64,000 bases of DNA from Caloramator australicus RC3 (GTDB taxonomy: Bacteria; Bacillota; Clostridia; Clostridiales; Caloramatoraceae): NCBI RefSeq assembly GCF_000297115.1, contig NZ_CAKP01000096.1:1-64000 (forward strand), written 5' to 3'. Shown piece after piece: positions 8,765-17,569 of this stretch; the stretch's first letter is position 1, and every line of letters starts with the position of its first letter. The translations under genes and the position numbers were made by a program. Below the pieces are notes generated by a model, which had not been told where the DNA came from, did not search any database, and saw only the letters and a list, made by a program, of their open reading frames with translations.

Positions 8765-10045
8765 ATGAAAATCTTAATAAAAAATGCCAGTGAACTTGTA
8801 ACCTGCAGCGGCACTTCTCCCAAAAAAGGGGAAGATATGAAGAAGCTAAATATAATCGAAAATGGTGCAGTATTAGTAGAAGAAGGAATAATTAAAAAAG
8901 TTGGAAAAACTGAAGAAATATTAAAGGAAATAAATGAAAGTGAATATGAAGTTTATGATGCAAAGGGAAAGGCAGTATTGCCTGGATTTATAGACTCCCA
9001 CACCCATTTTGTATTTGGCGGCTACAGAGCCGATGAATATTACCTAAGGCTCAAGGGTGCCACATATATGGAGATAATGGAAAAGGGTGGTGGAATAATA
9101 AATTCAGTTGAAGCCACAAGAAGGGCAAGCAAAGATGAGCTAATTGAGCTTGGCAAAAAGAGGCTTGACTCTATGCTAAGCTTTGGGGTTACAACTGTTG
9201 AAGGAAAATCAGGATACGGCCTTGACTTTGATACGGAAATAAAGCAGCTAGAGGTTTATAAAGAATTAAATGATATTCATCCAATTGACATAATTCCAAC
9301 CTTTCTTGGTGCCCATTCAATTCCAAGGGAATACAGATGCAGAAACATAGAATATATAGATTTTATAATAGAAAAAGTATTACCCTACATAAAAGAAAAG
9401 AATCTTGCACAATTTGTGGATGTCTTTTGCGAAAAGAATGTATTTTCTGTGGATGAATCAAGAAAGCTTCTTCTTGCTGCAAAGATGATGGGGTTTAAGT
9501 TAAAGCTCCATGCCGATGAAATAGTATCCCTTGGCGGTGCTGAACTTGCTGCAGAGGTTGAAGCGGTTTCGGCGGATCACCTATTGCAGGCAAGCGATAA
9601 AGGAATAGACATGATGGCCAAAAGGGGAGTTATAGCAACGCTTCTTCCTGCAACAGCCTTTAGCTTAAAGGAAAATTTTGCAAGAGCAAGATATATGATA
9701 GATAATGGACTAGCTGTTGCCCTTGCCAGCGATTTTAACCCAGGAAGCTGTTTTACTGAAAATTTATCCCTTGTAATTGCCCTTGCAACACTTTATATGA
9801 ATATGTCTCTAGAGGAGGCAATAACTGCCGTTACGATAAATGCAGCAGCAGCAGTAGGAATGGAAAAGGAAATAGGAAGCATTGATGTAGGCAAAAAGGC
9901 AGATATAATCATATTAGAACATCCATCATATAAATTTATCCCCTATCATATTGGGGTTAGCATAGTTGAAAAGGTATTTAAGAATGGAAAATTAATATAC
10001 GATAAGGAGAGGGATGATAGATATGCTTATAGAAAAAACAGTTAG
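8765..10045 (+). CDS. hutI: Imidazolonepropionase
   Basis: It hydrolyses imidazolone-5-propionate to N-formiminoglutamate. The product is 426 residues, near the family's ~420, from the ATG at 8765, which uses GGAGTGAT at the end of ftcD as its ribosome site. The amidohydrolase metal motif is DSHTHFVFGGYR (His79, His81), with LGAHSIPREYR, KLHADEI, SADHLL and ALASDFNPGS following in family order. It is fourth in the operon and its 3' end overlaps fchA by 23 bases, suggesting translational coupling. Confidence 0.96.
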   Translation: MKILIKNASELVTCSGTSPKKGEDMKKLNIIENGAVLVEEGIIKKVGKTEEILKEINESEYEVYDAKGKAVLPGFIDSHTHFVFGGYRADEYYLRLKGATYMEIMEKGGGIINSVEATRRASKDELIELGKKRLDSMLSFGVTTVEGKSGYGLDFDTEIKQLEVYKELNDIHPIDIIPTFLGAHSIPREYRCRNIEYIDFIIEKVLPYIKEKNLAQFVDVFCEKNVFSVDESRKLLLAAKMMGFKLKLHADEIVSLGGAELAAEVEAVSADHLLQASDKGIDMMAKRGVIATLLPATAFSLKENFARARYMIDNGLAVALASDFNPGSCFTENLSLVIALATLYMNMSLEEAITAVTINAAAAVGMEKEIGSIDVGKKADIIILEHPSYKFIPYHIGVSIVEKVFKNGKLIYDKERDDRYAYRKNS

Positions 10046-10640
10046 AGGATTTGTAGAAGAGACCTTTAGCGCATCACCAGTTCCAGGCGGCGGAAGCGTT
10101 GCAGCCCTTGCAGGATCACTTGCTGCTGCCCTTTCAGGTATGGTTGCAAACCTAACTATTGGTAAAAAAGGATATGAAGAAGTTCAAGAGGAAATGAAGA
10201 AAATATTAGAAAGGGCAAAGGAACTTAAGGATAAATTATTAGAAGATATAGACAAAGACTCAAAGGCCTTTGACAAGGTTATGGATGCCTTTAAGATGCC
10301 AAAGGAGACAGATGAAGAAAAGGAAAGAAGAAAAGAAGCGATTCAAAGTGCCCTTAAAGAAGCTGCCCTTGTTCCCCTTGAAGTTGCAAAGGATGCTGAA
10401 AAGATATTTGAGATCTCTGAGAAAGTTATAGTAAAGGGAAACAAAAATGCTGTAACTGACGGCGCTGTATCCTGCATGATGGCAAGAACAGCAATCCTTT
10501 CAGCCCTATTAAACGTAAAAATAAATCTTGCATCAATCAAGGATGAAGAGTTTGTAAACAAAGTTTCAAAGGAAGTTGCAGAGCTTGAAGAAAGGGCACA
10601 TAAATTAGAAAAGGAAATCCTAACAAAGGTTGAACTGTAA
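10023..10640 (+). CDS. fchA: Formiminotetrahydrofolate cyclodeaminase
   Basis: It releases ammonia from 5-formimino-THF to give 5,10-methenyl-THF. The product is 205 residues from the ATG at 10023; an ATG at 10014 in the same frame is nearer AAGGAGAGGG but adds only three residues. The N-terminal signature ASPVPGGGSVAALAGSLAAA is characteristic, and the rest is helical and charged as in the family. It is the last gene of the hut operon, and its product feeds FolD and Fhs so the histidine-derived carbon leaves as formate. A terminator follows about 80 bases later. Confidence 0.94.
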   Translation: MLIEKTVRGFVEETFSASPVPGGGSVAALAGSLAAALSGMVANLTIGKKGYEEVQEEMKKILERAKELKDKLLEDIDKDSKAFDKVMDAFKMPKETDEEKERRKEAIQSALKEAALVPLEVAKDAEKIFEISEKVIVKGNKNAVTDGAVSCMMARTAILSALLNVKINLASIKDEEFVNKVSKEVAELEERAHKLEKEILTKVEL

Positions 10641-10721
10641 AATATGCCTCAAATTTTGCAAAGGAAATGAATAGATCCGCATCGGTTTATTTGAAAAATT
10701 TTAATTGTAAATAACAGTTAA

Positions 10722-10774
10722 GCTCCTCTTATGACTATTATTTTAATATCAACCATAAGAGGAGCATTTTTTAT
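10722..10774 (+). terminator. Terminator after the hut operon
   Basis: GCTCCTCTTATG (10722-10733) pairs perfectly with CATAAGAGGAGC (10754-10765), followed by ATTTTTTATATTT. A weaker T-rich flank on the other side could also serve the converging toxin gene. Confidence 0.85.
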
Positions 10775-10785
10775 ATTTGAAAACA

Positions 10786-11157
10786 CTATTTTTCATCTAT
10801 TATGCCTTCAAATAACTTCTTACCATATTTTGATTTCCGTTTTGCTGCTAAATCATAACAATTGTTATCATCTCTTTTTGATATAACAACAATTAACATT
10901 ACTTTCTTATCTCTTATTAAGGTATATACTACTCTTATTCCTATTCCTTTGTATTTTATTTTAAAAAATCCGGTTAAGTTATTACCATTTTTATTACCAA
11001 GAGGTTTACCAAAACCACCTTCAGATTGAGGCAGAGGATTTTGTCTAACTTTCTTAATACCTGCTAAAACAATTTTTCTTAATTCGTTATCCAATTTATC
11101 TAAATCATCTAATGCTTCTTTAAGGTATTTATCCTGCCACATTTCATTCAATTTCAA
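10786..11157 (-). CDS. RelE/ParE-type toxin
   Basis: The product is up to 123 residues and resembles type II toxins of the RelE/ParE/YoeB fold, usually mRNA-cleaving ribonucleases that act at the ribosome. Support: the charged helical start (EALDDLDKLDNELRKIVL), the middle FGKPLGNKNGNNLTGFFKIK, and the core strand pattern GIGIRVVYTLIRDKKVMLIVVISKRDD. The start is uncertain: the longest reading begins with TTG at 11157, another TTG is at 11151 (better spaced from GGAGG) and an ATG is at 11142. It lies directly downstream of a Phd-like antitoxin and overlaps it by 14 bases at the longest start, the normal antitoxin-first order. Confidence 0.85.
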   Translation of the reverse strand: MKLNEMWQDKYLKEALDDLDKLDNELRKIVLAGIKKVRQNPLPQSEGGFGKPLGNKNGNNLTGFFKIKYKGIGIRVVYTLIRDKKVMLIVVISKRDDNNCYDLAAKRKSKYGKKLFEGIIDEK

Positions 11158-11488
11158 CAGCCTCCATTAATTCGTCCAATGATTCTTCTTTTATGTTATA
11201 TCTTTCCAACACATTCTCATGAGAAATAGCTTGGTTAAGATTGCTATTTTTTATCCTTTCTTCTGCCATCTGAAGGAGCTGCAAATCTTCTTTTGCCTCT
11301 AATAATTCTATATATTCATCTACGGATATAATAACTGCCTCTGGTTTATTATTTTTAACAACAATATACTGTTCTTTATCTTTATTAACTTTTTGAATAA
11401 TTTTAGATGCCATTCCTCTGCTTAAATCAGATACAGATATAAGCTTGCTAAGAAAATCTTTCAATTCGATCTTTGCAACTCCTGACAT
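11144..11488 (-). CDS. Phd/YefM-type antitoxin
   Basis: The product is 114 residues from the ATG at 11488, chosen because GGAG lies 9 bases upstream; an ATG five codons earlier has no site. The N-terminal half fits the Phd/YefM DNA-binding fold: a helix with VSDLSRGMASKIIQ, then YIVVKNNKPEAVIISVDEY, the usual antitoxin beta-hairpin and helix. The acidic C-terminal part would wrap the toxin. As in other pairs of this type it should repress its own promoter with the toxin as co-repressor. No clear operator palindrome was found upstream. Confidence 0.87.
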   Translation of the reverse strand: MSGVAKIELKDFLSKLISVSDLSRGMASKIIQKVNKDKEQYIVVKNNKPEAVIISVDEYIELLEAKEDLQLLQMAEERIKNSNLNQAISHENVLERYNIKEESLDELMEAVEIE

Positions 11489-11700
11489 AAAATCACTCTC
11501 CATTGAAATATATTTTTGATTAGTTTATTATATGTTTTCTTAATATAAAAATACATAAGTTCAAGAAAATTTTCAATATAATAATCATAAATATATTTTA
11601 AAATTTTAAGATTTAATCATATTATATCCTTTTTTCTCAAAAAAGTGTATAATAATAAATAAGTTAACTAAATGTCAATTAACTTTTAAGAGGGGTTATG

Positions 11701-14667
11701 ATGGTGAGGGTTAAACTGTTTGGAAGTCCTTTAGTTACCTTTAATGATAAAACAATAACATTTCCATTTAAAAAGGCTGAGGCTCTTTTTTACTATATGC
11801 TTCTTAGAAGGGATGCAACAAGGGAAGAGCTAATTAGCCTTTTTTGGGCTGACCAGGACGAGGAGACGGGTAGAAAAAATTTAAGAAACGCGATATACTC
11901 TGTAAAAAAGGCCTTTAACATAGAAGTTTTCATATCTCACGGCAAATCCAACCTTACTTTAAATCCTGAACTTGAAATAAACTGCGATGTTGTAAAGTTT
12001 TTAAACAGCGGTTCCATAGAAGAATATAAAGGTGATTTTTTAGAGGGGTTTTGCATTAAAGATTGTGAACCCTTTGAGGGATTTGTAATGCAAAAAAGAG
12101 AAGAGTTAAAGGAAATATACAAAAAAAGGCTATATGACAAAATAAACCTATTTATTAAGGAACATAAAATTAACGAAGCAAAGGATTATGCTAAAAAGAT
12201 ACTCCTTGTAGATGAATTTGATGAAAGGGCTATAAGGATTTTAATGCAAGTTTATGCAAAAAACGGTGAGATAAATAAAGCTGTTGAGCTTTATAAAAAT
12301 TTTCAAGAAAAGCTGTCAAGGGAGCTTGGAATAAATCCTGAGGCAAAAACTAAAAATCTTTATGAAAAAATAATTTTAGAAAGAAAAGATGAGAAGAAAA
12401 AATTTTTTTACGGAAGAGATTTAGAATATTCAAAAATATTGCAAAACTTTTCTAGTTTTACTGATGGCTCAAACTTTAAAAATATATTAATTTTAGGCGA
12501 AGCAGGAATAGGTAAAACAAGGCTTGTTGAAGAATTTGTGGACTCCTTTAAAGGATGTAAAATAATAAAGGTAAACTGCTATGCAGCGGAGGAGAGCTAT
12601 ATTTTAAAACCCTGGGGTGATATTTTAAATTCCCTTGGTGAAGAACTTAAGATGGAGGACATTCCAAGATCCTGGAAAATAGCCCTATCATCTTTTTTCC
12701 CTTCCTTAGAAAAAGTTTTTAAAATCGACGAAGCAATAAATTACGATACCAACAAGTATAAACTCATTGAAGAAATTGTTATGAGTATTATCTTAAACCT
12801 ATCAAACAAACATAAACTCCTTTTTATATTTGAGGATCTGCATTGGATGGATAATATCAGCCTTTCAATACTAAAAAAGCTGTTAGCCATAGAAAGAAAA
12901 AACCTTTCCTTTATTCTAACTGCAAGATATGATAAAAAGATAAATAACTTCTATTCTGAAATCGTAAAATACGACAGGATAGAAAAAATTGAGCTTTTAA
13001 GGTTTAACAAAGAAGATACCAAAAATTTTGTCCTAAAGGCCCTTTCAAAGGAAGTTCCTGATGAAATTTTACAGAACATCTACATTGAAACGGAAGGTAA
13101 CACATTTTTTATTGTAGAATATGTAAACCTTTTGAAGAACGGAAAAAAGTTAGAAAGCTTTAATGTAAAATTAAAGGAAATACTCAATACGAGATTTTTA
13201 GGGATATCCAAGGGAGCTCAAAGGGTATTAGATATAATATCCATGTTTTACGATAAGGCACCCTATGAATATATTAAACTTTTATCCAATATGGAGGACG
13301 ATGAGCTACTAGATATTTTAGATGAGCTTATTTATAAATTCATTTTGACCGAAACAAAAAAAGAAGATATATTTTATAAATTTACCCACCAAAAGCTAAG
13401 GGACTTTGTCTATGAAAATCTGTCGGAGGCTAAAAAGAGGATACTTCATCTTAAAATAGCCAACCTTATTGAAGCTAAATTAAAGGGAGATAAGAAGGAT
13501 GCCTATTATTATGAAGGGTTGATTTACCACTTTGAAGGTGCAGGAGAGAGATTAAAGGCAGTAAAGTATAAGCTCAAAAACTTATGCGAATATTTAAACT
13601 ACACAAATGAACTTTTTCCAGAGGGCAGCGATATAAAGTCCTTTGATAAAGAAAGCCAAAAAACGATGTTTAAAAAGCTTGATGAGATAGAGGAGGACCT
13701 TGAGAAAATAAAATCCTCTGATGAGGAATATCCAAGGATTTTGCTGCTATTCTGTTACCTAAAGGGAAGATATTTCATTTGGGAAGGAGAATATACAAAG
13801 GGGACAAGTTTTATTCAAAGGGCAATAGAAATATCAAGACATCTTAAAGATGATGAAATGCTCTTAAAATCCTTAAGGCAGATGATAAACTATGCAATAC
13901 AGGTTCACGATGTTGAGGGGATGGGAGAATATATAGATGAATCCTTTAAAATTGCAACTAAGCACAAAAACAAAAAAGAAATAGCAGTTCTTTTAAGACT
14001 CAAGGGATTAAACTATATAATGCATGAAAAATTTGAAAGGGCAGAGGATTCCCTTAAACACTCCCTCATGATATTAGAAGGGCTTAATAATGATGGTAGC
14101 CAAGTTTTAAACATAGCTGCAGCCTTAAATTACCTGGGAAATATAAAAAGGTTAAATGTGGATTTTAAAGGAGCATTAGTTTACTACAAGCAGGCTATAG
14201 AGATGTGTTTAAATTCAAAAATAATGACTGGAATTACGGTATTCTTAACAAATGCAGGGCATGCTTCCTATGAGATGGGAGATTACCTAAAGGCAAGGGA
14301 CTATTTAGCAAGGGCTGTTGACATATACGAAAAAATTGACGCATATTGGTTAAGGTCAGTTGCTGAAGGATATTTAACTTTAACGTTGATTAAGCAGGGG
14401 AAATACCAAAGTGCTATGGAACACCTTAAAAGGGCTGATACCTTTGTTCAAAAGCTGAAAAGCCCCTATGAAAATGGAATCCTTCTAAGAATAAAGGCAG
14501 AGATTAAAAATAATATGGAGTATAACGAAAGAGTTAGAAAGGAATTTGAGGATTACCTTAAGGATGATTTAGAATTTTACTGCAAAGAGGGGATTAAACT
14601 ATTAGAAAAGGTTAAGGAAAACTACCAAGTTGATATTCTAAAAACCTTTTTAAAAAGTAGGGATTAG
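11701..14667 (+). CDS. SARP-type transcriptional regulator with AAA ATPase and TPR-like repeats
   Basis: This is a large signal-integrating regulator of about 988 residues. Domains in order: an OmpR-like winged helix (about 1-95; KAEALFYYMLLRRDATREELISLFW then RKNLRNAIYSVKK), a bacterial transcriptional-activator (BTAD) helical domain to about 230, an AAA/STAND ATPase with Walker A GEAGIGKT (about 267-274) and Walker B LLFIFEDLHWMD (about 374-385), then a long helical TPR-like C-terminus. It has no C-terminal LuxR helix-turn-helix. ATGs at 11698 and 11701 are both possible; the second is better spaced from GAGGGG. TATAAT at 11648-11653 may be its -10. yqeC starts one base after its stop, so it probably regulates, and is cotranscribed with, the molybdenum-hydroxylase accessory genes. 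Confidence 0.88.
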   Translation: MVRVKLFGSPLVTFNDKTITFPFKKAEALFYYMLLRRDATREELISLFWADQDEETGRKNLRNAIYSVKKAFNIEVFISHGKSNLTLNPELEINCDVVKFLNSGSIEEYKGDFLEGFCIKDCEPFEGFVMQKREELKEIYKKRLYDKINLFIKEHKINEAKDYAKKILLVDEFDERAIRILMQVYAKNGEINKAVELYKNFQEKLSRELGINPEAKTKNLYEKIILERKDEKKKFFYGRDLEYSKILQNFSSFTDGSNFKNILILGEAGIGKTRLVEEFVDSFKGCKIIKVNCYAAEESYILKPWGDILNSLGEELKMEDIPRSWKIALSSFFPSLEKVFKIDEAINYDTNKYKLIEEIVMSIILNLSNKHKLLFIFEDLHWMDNISLSILKKLLAIERKNLSFILTARYDKKINNFYSEIVKYDRIEKIELLRFNKEDTKNFVLKALSKEVPDEILQNIYIETEGNTFFIVEYVNLLKNGKKLESFNVKLKEILNTRFLGISKGAQRVLDIISMFYDKAPYEYIKLLSNMEDDELLDILDELIYKFILTETKKEDIFYKFTHQKLRDFVYENLSEAKKRILHLKIANLIEAKLKGDKKDAYYYEGLIYHFEGAGERLKAVKYKLKNLCEYLNYTNELFPEGSDIKSFDKESQKTMFKKLDEIEEDLEKIKSSDEEYPRILLLFCYLKGRYFIWEGEYTKGTSFIQRAIEISRHLKDDEMLLKSLRQMINYAIQVHDVEGMGEYIDESFKIATKHKNKKEIAVLLRLKGLNYIMHEKFERAEDSLKHSLMILEGLNNDGSQVLNIAAALNYLGNIKRLNVDFKGALVYYKQAIEMCLNSKIMTGITVFLTNAGHASYEMGDYLKARDYLARAVDIYEKIDAYWLRSVAEGYLTLTLIKQGKYQSAMEHLKRADTFVQKLKSPYENGILLRIKAEIKNNMEYNERVRKEFEDYLKDDLEFYCKEGIKLLEKVKENYQVDILKTFLKSRD

Positions 14668-14668
14668 C

Positions 14669-15370
14669 ATGGATATAGCTAAAAAACTTGGAATAAAAGA
14701 TGGCGTTGTAACCATAGTTGGGGCTGGCGGAAAAACAAGCCTTATGTTTAGCATTGCAAAGGAGCTAAGGCAAAAAAAAGTTTTAGTGACTACGACCACC
14801 AAAATATATTACCCTTTAGATGATCAATACGATTACTATTATAAATATGTAGAATTTCCCTTTAAAAGGATGAAGGGGATAACTGTAATAGGAAACGGTA
14901 TAAATGACGAGAACAAAATTATAGGCCTTGAGGAGGAAAAAATAAAGACCATAAGGGAATATTTTGACATTGTCCTTATAGAAGGTGACGGCTCAAGGGG
15001 ACATCCAATAAAGGCACCTGAAAAGCACGAGCCTGTAATTCCTTCCTTTTCAAGCATTGTAATAGGAGTTATAGGAATAGATTCTCTTTATAAAACAATA
15101 AACGAAAAAAACGTATTCAGGCTAGACAGGTTTTGCACCATCACAGGATCAAAGATTGGAGACCTTCTGGATGAATATAAAATTGCAAAACTCATTACCT
15201 CAAAGGAGGGCCTTTTTAAGGGTGCCCCAGATGACAGCAGAAAAATTGTTGTCATAAACAAAGTGGATGATGAGGAAAAGAAGGCCTTAGCAAAAAAAAT
15301 ATTTCATTTAGTCCGATATGAATTTGCAGTTTCATCAGTAAAGCTTGGCATATTTGAAAAATGGAGATGA
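14669..15370 (+). CDS. yqeC: Selenium-dependent hydroxylase accessory protein YqeC
   Basis: The product is 233 residues with an N-terminal P-loop-like VTIVGAGGKTSLMFSIAKEL, then VTTTTKIYYP, IEGDGSRGHPIKAPEKHEPV and VINKVDDEEKK, the pattern of YqeC proteins. In genome-context studies this family tracks with selenium-dependent molybdenum hydroxylases (xanthine dehydrogenase/purine hydroxylase type). The exact reaction is unknown; a nucleotide-dependent role in cofactor maturation is assumed. It lies between the SARP regulator and the mocA-yqeB fusion with almost no spacers. Confidence 0.9.
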   Translation: MDIAKKLGIKDGVVTIVGAGGKTSLMFSIAKELRQKKVLVTTTTKIYYPLDDQYDYYYKYVEFPFKRMKGITVIGNGINDENKIIGLEEEKIKTIREYFDIVLIEGDGSRGHPIKAPEKHEPVIPSFSSIVIGVIGIDSLYKTINEKNVFRLDRFCTITGSKIGDLLDEYKIAKLITSKEGLFKGAPDDSRKIVVINKVDDEEKKALAKKIFHLVRYEFAVSSVKLGIFEKWR

Positions 15371-15374
15371 TTTT

Positions 15375-16724
15375 ATGGTTTCTATTGTTATTTTAGCGTC
15401 GGGATTTTCAAGTAGGATGAATAAGGACAAGCTCCTTTTAAAATATAAAGATCTTCCCTTAATTGAATGGACCATCAAAAACGCAGTGGAATCGAAGGCA
15501 GGGGAAGTTATAGTAGTCTATAGGGATGAAAGGGTAAAGGAAATTTCAAAAAAATACAAAGTAAAATGCATATTTAACCCCAATGCCCACCTTGGACAGA
15601 GCGAAGGAATAAAGCTTGGATTAAGGGAAATTGAATTAAAGGATGGGGTAATGTTTTTACCTGGTGATATGCCCCTTTTTAAGAGGGAGGATATTGATAG
15701 ATTAATAGATGAATATGAAATGGAAAAAAAGATTATTGTTCCAACCTGCCTTTTTGAGTTCAGATCGCCCATAATTTTTCCATTTAGATTTTCGAAAAAT
15801 TTTTTTGCCCTTCAAGGTGATAGAGGCGGAAAAACATTTTTAAAGGATTTTTCTCATGAAATTAAAGAGGTCCATTTTAAAGATGTAAAAATATTTCAAG
15901 ATGTTGATATAGAAAAAGACCTTAAAGATTTAGATAAAAGGATAGTTTTAATTAAAGGTGCAGGGGATATAGCATCAGGCGTTGCCCTAAGGCTCAAAAG
16001 GTGTGGGTTTAAAATAATTATGACGGAAATTGAAAGGCCTTCGGTTATAAGAAGAAGGGTTGCCTTTGCCTCCTGCGTTTATGAAAAAAGCATAAAGGTT
16101 GAGGACACAGAGGGAATTTTAGTAGAAAAGTTAACTGATATAGAAAGGGCGTGGAGGGAGGATAAGATTCCTGTTTTAATAGATGAAAATTTAAGCATAT
16201 TAAATCATCTTAATGTAGACGTTTTAGTAGATGCAGTTCTTGCAAAGAAAAATTTAGGGACAAAAATAGACATGGCACCAATAACAATAGGACTTGGCCC
16301 AGGTTTTGAGGCTGGAGTTGATGTAAATGCTGTGGTTGAGACAAACAGAGGTCATTACCTTGGAAGGGTTTATCTTAAGGGAAGGGCAGAAGAGAATACA
16401 GGAATTCCAGGGGATGTTTTAGGATATCGGGAAGAGAGGGTTATAAGATCACCTAAAGAAGGAAAAGTTAAACTAATTAAGGATATAGGCGATTATGTAA
16501 AAAAGGGTTATGAAATTCTTTATGTTGACGATACATTAGTTACAGCTTCTATAGATGGCGTTATCCGTGGACTTATCATGGACGGATATGAAGTTTATGA
16601 GAATATGAAAATTGGAGATATAGACCCAAGGGGAAATAAAGAGCACTGTTATACCGTTTCAGATAAAGCCCTTGCTGTTGCAGGAGGCGTTTTAGAAGCT
16701 ATTTTTATGTTGGGGGGATTTTGA
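15375..16724 (+). CDS. Fused molybdopterin nucleotidyltransferase (MocA-like) and YqeB
   Basis: One 449-residue polypeptide carries two proteins usually encoded separately. Residues 1 to ~195 are a MobA/MocA-type NTP transferase: ILASGFSSRMNKDKLLLKY is the nucleotide-binding loop and GVMFLPGDMPLF the metal site. From about residue 200, IVLIKGAGDIASGVALRLKR begins an EF2563/YqeB module with a Rossmann-like Gly-rich start, VDVLVDAVLAKKN, GLGPGFEAGVDV and a biotinyl/lipoyl-like loop near IRSPKEGKVKLIKDIGDYV. The ATG at 15375 follows GGAGATGA; an upstream start at 15345 lies inside yqeC. The product probably makes and transfers the cytosine-dinucleotide form of the molybdenum cofactor for a selenium-containing hydroxylase. 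The stop overlaps the xdhC start. Confidence 0.9.
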   Translation: MVSIVILASGFSSRMNKDKLLLKYKDLPLIEWTIKNAVESKAGEVIVVYRDERVKEISKKYKVKCIFNPNAHLGQSEGIKLGLREIELKDGVMFLPGDMPLFKREDIDRLIDEYEMEKKIIVPTCLFEFRSPIIFPFRFSKNFFALQGDRGGKTFLKDFSHEIKEVHFKDVKIFQDVDIEKDLKDLDKRIVLIKGAGDIASGVALRLKRCGFKIIMTEIERPSVIRRRVAFASCVYEKSIKVEDTEGILVEKLTDIERAWREDKIPVLIDENLSILNHLNVDVLVDAVLAKKNLGTKIDMAPITIGLGPGFEAGVDVNAVVETNRGHYLGRVYLKGRAEENTGIPGDVLGYREERVIRSPKEGKVKLIKDIGDYVKKGYEILYVDDTLVTASIDGVIRGLIMDGYEVYENMKIGDIDPRGNKEHCYTVSDKALAVAGGVLEAIFMLGGF

Positions 16725-17512
16725 TGGAAAATTTGATTTTTGAAAAGGTTTTAGAAGGTTTAAAGGAAAATAAAAGGATGGCCCTTTGCACAATAACAAA
16801 CACATATGGCTCTTCACCAGGGAAAGAGGGCTTTATGATGCTTGTTTTTGAAGATGGCACATCCTTTGGAACGGTTGGGGGAGGAATTCTTGAGGCAAAG
16901 ATTACAGAGGATGCCCTTGAAACGATAAAAAAAGGCACATCAAAGACCTTTACCTATACCCTTAACGATACTGATTTAAAATCAAAATGCGGTGGCAAGG
17001 TTGATGTTTTTATAAAGGTTATTGGAAGCAGAGAAAAATTGCTCATAGTCGGTGGCGGCCACGTTGCCCTTGAACTTTATAAATTTGCAAAGCTCTTAAA
17101 CCTTTATGTTGTAATCTTTGAAGACAGAGAAGAATTCGGAAGCAGAGAAAGATTTCCTGAAGCTGACGAAATTGTCCTTGGAGATATAGTCACTAATCTT
17201 AAAAATTATCCAATTGACGATAGATGCTTTATTGTAATAGTAACAAGGGGACACGAATATGACGAAGCTGCCTTAAGGGAAGTAATAACAAGGGATGCAA
17301 AATACATAGGAATGATTGGCAGCAAAAACAAAGTAAACTACATCTTTAGTAACCTAAAAAAAGAAGGCTACGAAGAAGCCCTAAAAAGAGTCTACGCCCC
17401 CATCGGCCTAAAGCTTGGCGGCAACACCCCACCCGAAATCGCACTATCCATAATAAGCGAGATAATGCTAATTAAAAATGAGGGAAAATTGGAGCATTGG
17501 AGGATGGGATAA
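16724..17512 (+). CDS. xdhC: XdhC/CoxI-family molybdoenzyme maturation factor
   Basis: The product is 262 residues. XdhC proteins bind molybdenum cofactor and help insert its sulfurated form into xanthine-dehydrogenase-type enzymes. Features: MALCTITNTYGSSPGKEG and FGTVGGGILEAKI in the N-terminal XdhC/CoxI domain, a Cys in SKCGGKVDVFI, then a Rossmann domain with LLIVGGGHVALELYKFAK, VTRGHEYDE, MIGSKNK and the C-terminal APIGLKLGGNTPPEIALSI. The ATG at 16724 overlaps the preceding stop (TGATG). The last ~45 codons use many more C-ending codons than the rest. It is the last gene before the defence island. Confidence 0.93.
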   Translation: MENLIFEKVLEGLKENKRMALCTITNTYGSSPGKEGFMMLVFEDGTSFGTVGGGILEAKITEDALETIKKGTSKTFTYTLNDTDLKSKCGGKVDVFIKVIGSREKLLIVGGGHVALELYKFAKLLNLYVVIFEDREEFGSRERFPEADEIVLGDIVTNLKNYPIDDRCFIVIVTRGHEYDEAALREVITRDAKYIGMIGSKNKVNYIFSNLKKEGYEEALKRVYAPIGLKLGGNTPPEIALSIISEIMLIKNEGKLEHWRMG

Positions 17513-17569
17513 AAAAGAAAAATTAGTTAATTTTATATATTTTAAAAATTTAAAGGAGGTGTTATTATT

